Below, piece by piece: positions 5,752 to 9,059 of a stretch of DNA of 9,059 bases. The DNA comes from an uncultured Alistipes sp. Lineage in GTDB: Bacteria; Bacteroidota; Bacteroidia; Bacteroidales; Rikenellaceae. Numbering within the stretch: the first letter of the stretch is position 1; each line of letters begins with the position of its first letter. Both the position numbers and the translations under genes were made by a program. The notes beneath the pieces were generated by a model. That model made no database searches and was not told where the DNA came from. It was given only the letters and a program-made list of their open reading frames with translations. The DNA is taken from NCBI GenBank assembly GCA_947174295.1, contig CAMWIG010000075.1, forward strand, positions 1 through 9,059, read 5' to 3'.

Positions 5752-6597
5752 ATGGAAAGAGTGACTATTCAGGGCATCGGGGGGTGTTTTCACGACATGG
5801 CGGCCCGCGGGTACTTCGCCGGGGAGAGTGTCGAGACAATCCCCTGCAAGAGTTTTTCGGAGCTGTTCGATACCATGGCTGCCGACCGCTCGCTGACGGG
5901 CGTCGCTGCTATCGAGAACACGATTGCGGGCAGTCTGCTGCACAACCACGAGCTGCTGCGCGGCAGCGGTCTGAGGGTGGTGGGGGAGTACAAGCTGCGC
6001 ATTTCGCATGTGCTGGCCGCACTGCCGGGGCAGAGCATCGACGATATCGAGGAGGTGAACTCCCATCCGATAGCGCTCATGCAGTGCGCCCGTTTTCTGG
6101 GCGAGCATCCGCGCATGAAGGTCGTCGAGACCGACGACACGGCGGGCAGCGCCTTCGAAATAGCGCGCGGCGCCCTGCGCGGCCATGCGGCTATATGCGG
6201 TTCGCTGGCGGCCGAGACCTACGGGCTCGAAATCCTCGAACGCGGCATCGAGACCGACCGGCACAACTTCACGCGTTTTCTGGTGCTGGCCGACGTGAGC
6301 CGAGCCGCCGAGTTCGCCCGCCGGGGGCGCATCGACAAGGCGTCGATGGTGTTCAGTCTGCCGCACACGCAGGGCAGCTTGTCGAAAGTGCTGGCCATAC
6401 TGTCGTTCTATGATTTGAATCTCACCAAGATACAGTCGCTGCCCATCGTCGGCCGCGAGTGGGAGTATCTGTTCTACGTCGACGTGACGTTCGACGATGC
6501 CGAGCGATATCGCCGGGGTGTGGATGCCGTGCGGCCGCTTACGAACGAATTTAAAATATTGGGAGAGTATGCAGAGTGTTCCGACCCGCAGGTCTGA
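5752..6597 (+). CDS. pheA: Prephenate dehydratase
   Basis: A 281-residue monofunctional prephenate dehydratase, which turns prephenate into phenylpyruvate, the committed step to phenylalanine. The catalytic part (about 3-180) is built like a periplasmic-binding-protein fold and shows the family motifs AAIENTIAGSL (52-62), TDDTAGSA (127-134) and the catalytic Thr-Arg-Phe (174-176, in NFTRFLVL). A C-terminal ACT domain (about 198-275) carries GSLSKVLAIL (208-217). The Phe-binding ESRP motif of classical homologues is replaced by QSLP (228-231), so feedback inhibition may be weak or use other contacts. There is no chorismate mutase domain; that activity is fused to the DAHP synthase two genes on. 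The ATG lies 12 bases past the attenuator T-run. The end overlaps the next gene by 29 bases, suggesting translational coupling. Confidence 0.93.
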   Translation: MERVTIQGIGGCFHDMAARGYFAGESVETIPCKSFSELFDTMAADRSLTGVAAIENTIAGSLLHNHELLRGSGLRVVGEYKLRISHVLAALPGQSIDDIEEVNSHPIALMQCARFLGEHPRMKVVETDDTAGSAFEIARGALRGHAAICGSLAAETYGLEILERGIETDRHNFTRFLVLADVSRAAEFARRGRIDKASMVFSLPHTQGSLSKVLAILSFYDLNLTKIQSLPIVGREWEYLFYVDVTFDDAERYRRGVDAVRPLTNEFKILGEYAECSDPQV

Positions 6598-7750
6598 TTT
6601 CGAACCTGCCGACCGCGTGCGTGAAGTGCGCGAATACTTTTTTTCGCGCAAACTGCGCGAGATAGCCGACATGCGGGCCGCCGGGCGCGATGTCGTGAGC
6701 CTCGGAATAGGAGGACCCGACCGTCCGCCGCAGCCGTCGGTCGTCGAGACGCTGTGCCGCGAGAGCCGCCGCGGCGACGTGCACTCCTACCAGCCCTATG
6801 CGGGCATCGCCGAACTGCGCGAGGAGTTCGCCCGGTGGTACGTCCGTCGCTTCGGCGTCGAGCTCGACCCTTCGCGCGAAGTGTTGCCGCTCATCGGCTC
6901 GAAGGAGGGAATACTGCACGTCTCGCTGGCATTCCTGAACCCGGGCGACGGAGTGCTCGTCCCCGACCCGGGGTATCCGGCCTATACGTCGGTGAGCCGT
7001 CTGGTCGGCGCCCGGATTTACAGCTACGGACTCGACGCGCGGAACGGTTGGATGCCCGATTTCGAGGAGCTGGAACGCATGCCGCTCGACAGGGTGAAAC
7101 TCATGTGGGTGAACTATCCGAACATGCCGACCGGTGCGCGGGCCACGCGCGGGACGTTCGAGCGGCTGATCGACTTCGCGCGCCGGCACCGCATAGTCGT
7201 GGTGAACGACAACCCCTACTGTTTCATTCTGAACGACAACCCGCTGAGCATCCTCTCGGCCGACGGTGCGCGCGATGTGGCCATCGAACTCAACTCGCTG
7301 AGCAAGAGTCATAACATGGCCGGCTGGCGTGTGGGCATGCTGGCGTCGTGCAGCCGTTTCACGGAGTGGATTCTCCGCGTCAAGAGCAACGTCGACTCGG
7401 GCATGTTCCGTCCGTTGCAGTCGGCTGCGGCGGAGGCTCTGCGCGCCGGTGACGGGTGGTATGCCGAACAGAACCGCGTCTACGCCCGCCGGCGTGCCGC
7501 GGCCGAGCGAATCATGCTTGCCGCCGGGTGTACGTTCGACAGTTCGCAGACGGGGCTCTTCCTGTGGGGCCGCGTGCCGGCGGGAATGACGGGCGGGGAG
7601 CTGGCGGACAGACTGCTGTACGACGCCGGGGTTTTCGTTACGCCGGGGGCGGTGTTCGGCTCGCGCGGAGAGGAATACATACGCATATCCTTGTGCGCCT
7701 CGGAGGAGCGCATGGCCGAGGCATTGGCGAGAATCGAAAAAATGATGTAA
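6569..7750 (+). CDS. PLP-dependent class I/II aminotransferase, probably aromatic
   Basis: A 393-residue fold-type I aminotransferase. Marks are NYPNMPTG (182-189, the usual NPTG region), Asp214 and Tyr217 in VNDNPYCF (PLP ring contacts), the Schiff-base Lys246 in SLSKSHNMAGWR, and Arg372 in EYIRISLC, which should bind the substrate carboxylate. Its place between prephenate dehydratase and DAHP synthase/chorismate mutase suggests it transaminates phenylpyruvate (and 4-hydroxyphenylpyruvate), or prephenate to arogenate; sequence alone cannot decide. The related LL-diaminopimelate and aspartate aminotransferases are alternatives. I chose the ATG at 6569, inside the last codons of pheA. The next upstream ATG codons (6497, 6524) would add residues that are only pheA read in another frame, whereas family members begin shortly before the PADRV...YFFSRKL block. 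Confidence 0.85.
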   Translation: MQSVPTRRSDFEPADRVREVREYFFSRKLREIADMRAAGRDVVSLGIGGPDRPPQPSVVETLCRESRRGDVHSYQPYAGIAELREEFARWYVRRFGVELDPSREVLPLIGSKEGILHVSLAFLNPGDGVLVPDPGYPAYTSVSRLVGARIYSYGLDARNGWMPDFEELERMPLDRVKLMWVNYPNMPTGARATRGTFERLIDFARRHRIVVVNDNPYCFILNDNPLSILSADGARDVAIELNSLSKSHNMAGWRVGMLASCSRFTEWILRVKSNVDSGMFRPLQSAAAEALRAGDGWYAEQNRVYARRRAAAERIMLAAGCTFDSSQTGLFLWGRVPAGMTGGELADRLLYDAGVFVTPGAVFGSRGEEYIRISLCASEERMAEALARIEKMM

Positions 7751-7755
7751 TTTTG
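7724..7755 (+). promoter_or_regulatory. Possible internal promoter before the DAHP synthase gene
   Basis: TAATTTTG (7748-7755) matches TAnnTTTG and overlaps the aminotransferase stop codon. A TTG at 7724-7726 stands 21 bases upstream as a partial -33 box. Transcription would start near 7761, only about 10 bases before the ATG at 7771. It could let DAHP synthase be made when the upstream attenuator stops transcription. It is a motif match only. Confidence 0.35.
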
Positions 7756-7770
7756 CAAAAGTTAAACGTT

Positions 7771-8817
7771 ATGGAGAATCTGAAACCTTTGTTCCCGGAG
7801 CTGGTTCCGGGCGAACCCGTCATAATCGCCGGCCCGTGCAGTGCCGAGAGCGAAGAGCAGGTGCTGGCTGCGGCCGAAGAGCTGCACGCCGGAGGCATAG
7901 GCATGTTCCGCGCCGGAGTGTGGAAGCCCCGAACCAAACCCGGGGGATTCGAGGGCGTCGGCGTGCAGGCGCTCGGGTGGCTGCGCGAAGTGCGCGAACG
8001 CACCGGAATGCGCGTGGCCACCGAGGTCGCCACGTCGCACCATGTCGAGCTGGCCCTGGCCTCGGGGGTCGACATGCTCTGGATAGGAGCGCGCACGTCG
8101 GCCAATCCGTTCGCCGTGCAGGAGATTGCCGACGCGATGCGCGGCGCCGATGTCGCCGTGCTGGTCAAGAATCCGATAAGTCCCGACCTCGAACTGTGGA
8201 TAGGGGCCATCGAGCGCATCCGCAACAGCGGCATACGGCGCCTGGGAGCCGTGCACCGCGGCTTCTCGTCGTACGAGCAGAGCCTCTACCGCAACGACCC
8301 GCAGTGGGCCGTGCCGATCGAATTGCGCCGCCGTCTGCCGGGGCTGCCTCTGCTGTGCGACCCGAGCCATATCGGCGGCCGCCGCGAACTGGTGGCCGAT
8401 ATCGCGCAGCGGGCCATGGACCTGGGCTTCGACGGGCTCATCGTCGAGTCGCACTGCACGCCCGACCGCGCGTGGAGCGATGCCGCGCAGCAGGTCACCC
8501 CGTCGGAGCTTCTGCGCATCCTCGGCGGGCTCACTCTGCGCACCGCGCCGGAGGTCTCCTCGTCGCTGGCCGAGTCGCGCGCCGAAATAGACCACATCGA
8601 CAACGAACTTCTGGCTCTGCTCGCGCGACGGATGAAGATTTCGCGTGCGATAGGCTCCTACAAGCGCGAACACGGCATGCCGATTCTGCAACCGCAGCGC
8701 TACGAGGAGCTGCTCCGCACACGCGCCGCTCAGTCGGAACGTCTGGGAATGAGCTCCGAATTCATCTGCGAAATCCTGCGGGCCATACACGAGGAGTCGG
8801 TTCGCCAGCAGCTGTAA
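7771..8817 (+). CDS. Bifunctional 3-deoxy-7-phosphoheptulonate synthase / chorismate mutase
   Basis: A 348-residue fusion. Residues about 10-262 are a type I-beta DAHP synthase, which condenses phosphoenolpyruvate and erythrose-4-phosphate at the entry of the shikimate pathway. Motifs are GPCSAES (21-27), KPRTKPGGFEG, an R-x-S-y-E-Q-S-L-Y block, DPSHIGGRR and VESHCTPD, which supply substrate and metal ligands. Residues about 265-348 are an AroQ-type chorismate mutase, with Arg270, Arg287 and Lys298 at the places of its active-site basic residues (RAEIDHIDNELL, RRMKISRAIGSYK). The enzyme joins the first step of the pathway with the first step toward Phe and Tyr. Bacteroidetes such as Porphyromonas have the same domain order, and there the mutase domain also serves allosteric control. 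The start is the ATG at 7771, 20 bases after the aminotransferase stop; the longer open frame is a shadow. Confidence 0.93.
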   Translation: MENLKPLFPELVPGEPVIIAGPCSAESEEQVLAAAEELHAGGIGMFRAGVWKPRTKPGGFEGVGVQALGWLREVRERTGMRVATEVATSHHVELALASGVDMLWIGARTSANPFAVQEIADAMRGADVAVLVKNPISPDLELWIGAIERIRNSGIRRLGAVHRGFSSYEQSLYRNDPQWAVPIELRRRLPGLPLLCDPSHIGGRRELVADIAQRAMDLGFDGLIVESHCTPDRAWSDAAQQVTPSELLRILGGLTLRTAPEVSSSLAESRAEIDHIDNELLALLARRMKISRAIGSYKREHGMPILQPQRYEELLRTRAAQSERLGMSSEFICEILRAIHEESVRQQL

Positions 8818-8876
8818 GGCGGTCGTCTGCTGCGGCGCGGTGTGGCGCGCCGCCGGTTTGCGGCAGTCGTTTTCTC

Positions 8877-8931
8877 GCCGGAAAACTCGCCCCGCGGCTC
8901 TGCACGGGTGAATTTTCCGGCTTTTTCTTTT
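8877..8931 (+). terminator. Intrinsic terminator of the aromatic operon
   Basis: The stem pairs 8877-8885 with 8913-8921 (9 bp) and, past a single C-A mismatch, 8887-8892 with 8906-8911 (6 bp, one G-U). TTTTTCTTTT follows at 8922-8931. It lies 59 bases after the DAHP synthase stop and before a new promoter, closing the operon and separating it from the next gene. Confidence 0.85.
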
Positions 8932-8959
8932 ATATTTCATTAAATTATATCTAACTTTG
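8928..8959 (+). promoter_or_regulatory. Promoter of the nadE-like gene
   Basis: TAACTTTG (8952-8959) is a perfect -7 box in a markedly A/T-rich patch. At 20-base spacing the -33 position reads TTTT (8928-8931), which is also the tail of the upstream terminator. A start near 8965 leaves about 24 bases before the ATG at 8989. Confidence 0.6.
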
Positions 8960-8988
8960 CGCAGTCTTAAATCGTAATTATATTTATA

Positions 8989-9059
8989 ATGAAGATTGCT
9001 CTCGCCCAGCTCAACTATACCATCGGCGACATCGACGGTAACACCTCAAAGATTATCGA
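8989..9059 (+). CDS. nadE: NAD(+) synthase (glutamine-hydrolysing), N-terminal fragment
   Basis: Only 23 codons are present, beginning MKIALAQLNYTIGDIDGNTS; the window edge cuts the rest. This is the first strand and loop of a nitrilase-fold amidase domain, and the wording closely matches the start of Bacteroidetes glutamine-dependent NAD+ synthases, in which this domain releases ammonia from glutamine for the C-terminal synthase that amidates deamido-NAD+. Other nitrilase-family hydrolases begin similarly, so the symbol is probable, not certain. The gene has its own promoter after the operon terminator and no evident link to aromatic synthesis. Confidence 0.7.
   Translation, partial: MKIALAQLNYTIGDIDGNTSKII

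Noticed and set aside
5461..6672. An open reading frame on the minus strand that extends metY upstream to 833 residues, antisense to pheA
   Set aside because: The upstream part has no family resemblance, covers the phe promoter and leader, and mirrors pheA codons. The MetY family N-terminus begins at 5460.
1..9059. CRISPR arrays, tRNA or rRNA genes, insertion sequences
   Set aside because: I read both strands for spaced direct repeats, tRNA-like TTCRA loops with CCA ends, and transposase genes with inverted ends, and found none.

Overview
The window reads as chromosomal DNA from a GC-rich member of the Bacteroidales, most likely Alistipes or another Rikenellaceae. Three things suggest this. 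The promoters match the Bacteroidetes primary-sigma pattern TTTG-N19-21-TAnnTTTG. The genes generally lack Shine-Dalgarno sequences. The protein set is typical of the group: a DAHP synthase with a C-terminal chorismate mutase, a monofunctional prephenate dehydratase with an atypical ACT domain, a GH3-like enzyme and a DUF4359 lipoprotein. The genus is an inference. No mobile element, CRISPR array, tRNA or rRNA was seen, and every gene looks intact except the last, which the window edge cuts.

Layout. Positions 1-259 are intergenic and hold hairpins but no credible gene. Positions 260-3524 (minus strand) form a tight three-gene unit, trkA > GH3-family enzyme > DUF4359 lipoprotein, apparently read from a promoter near 3720. 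Positions 3525-3780 are a divergent control region with two back-to-back promoters whose -7 boxes abut. Positions 3781-4053 (plus) encode a one-helix membrane protein with a cysteine-rich tail. A perfect 16-bp hairpin (4105-4140) separates it from the convergent metY gene (4171-5460, minus), which encodes O-acetylhomoserine sulfhydrylase. Positions 5461-5751 are the control region between metY and the aromatic operon. Positions 5752-8817 (plus) carry pheA > aminotransferase > DAHP synthase/chorismate mutase, closed by an intrinsic terminator (8877-8931). The window ends inside a gene very likely to be nadE.

The main discovery is a complete ribosome-mediated transcription attenuator in front of pheA. 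A consensus promoter (5543-5574) is followed by a 29-codon leader ORF (5596-5685) with seven Phe and three Tyr codons. The leader RNA can form three mutually exclusive helices: 1:2, in which the Phe codons 14-16 form the 5' arm; 2:3, the antiterminator; and 3:4, a terminator followed by six T's that ends just before pheA. This is the logic of the enterobacterial pheL-pheA attenuator. It would tie the first step of aromatic biosynthesis (DAHP synthase), chorismate mutase, prephenate dehydratase and a transaminase to charged tRNA-Phe. PheA appears to lack the ESRP motif used for Phe binding in better-known homologues, so control by RNA may matter more here. A possible internal promoter before the DAHP synthase gene could partly uncouple it from the attenuator. 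No prephenate dehydrogenase (tyrA) gene is present in this cluster.
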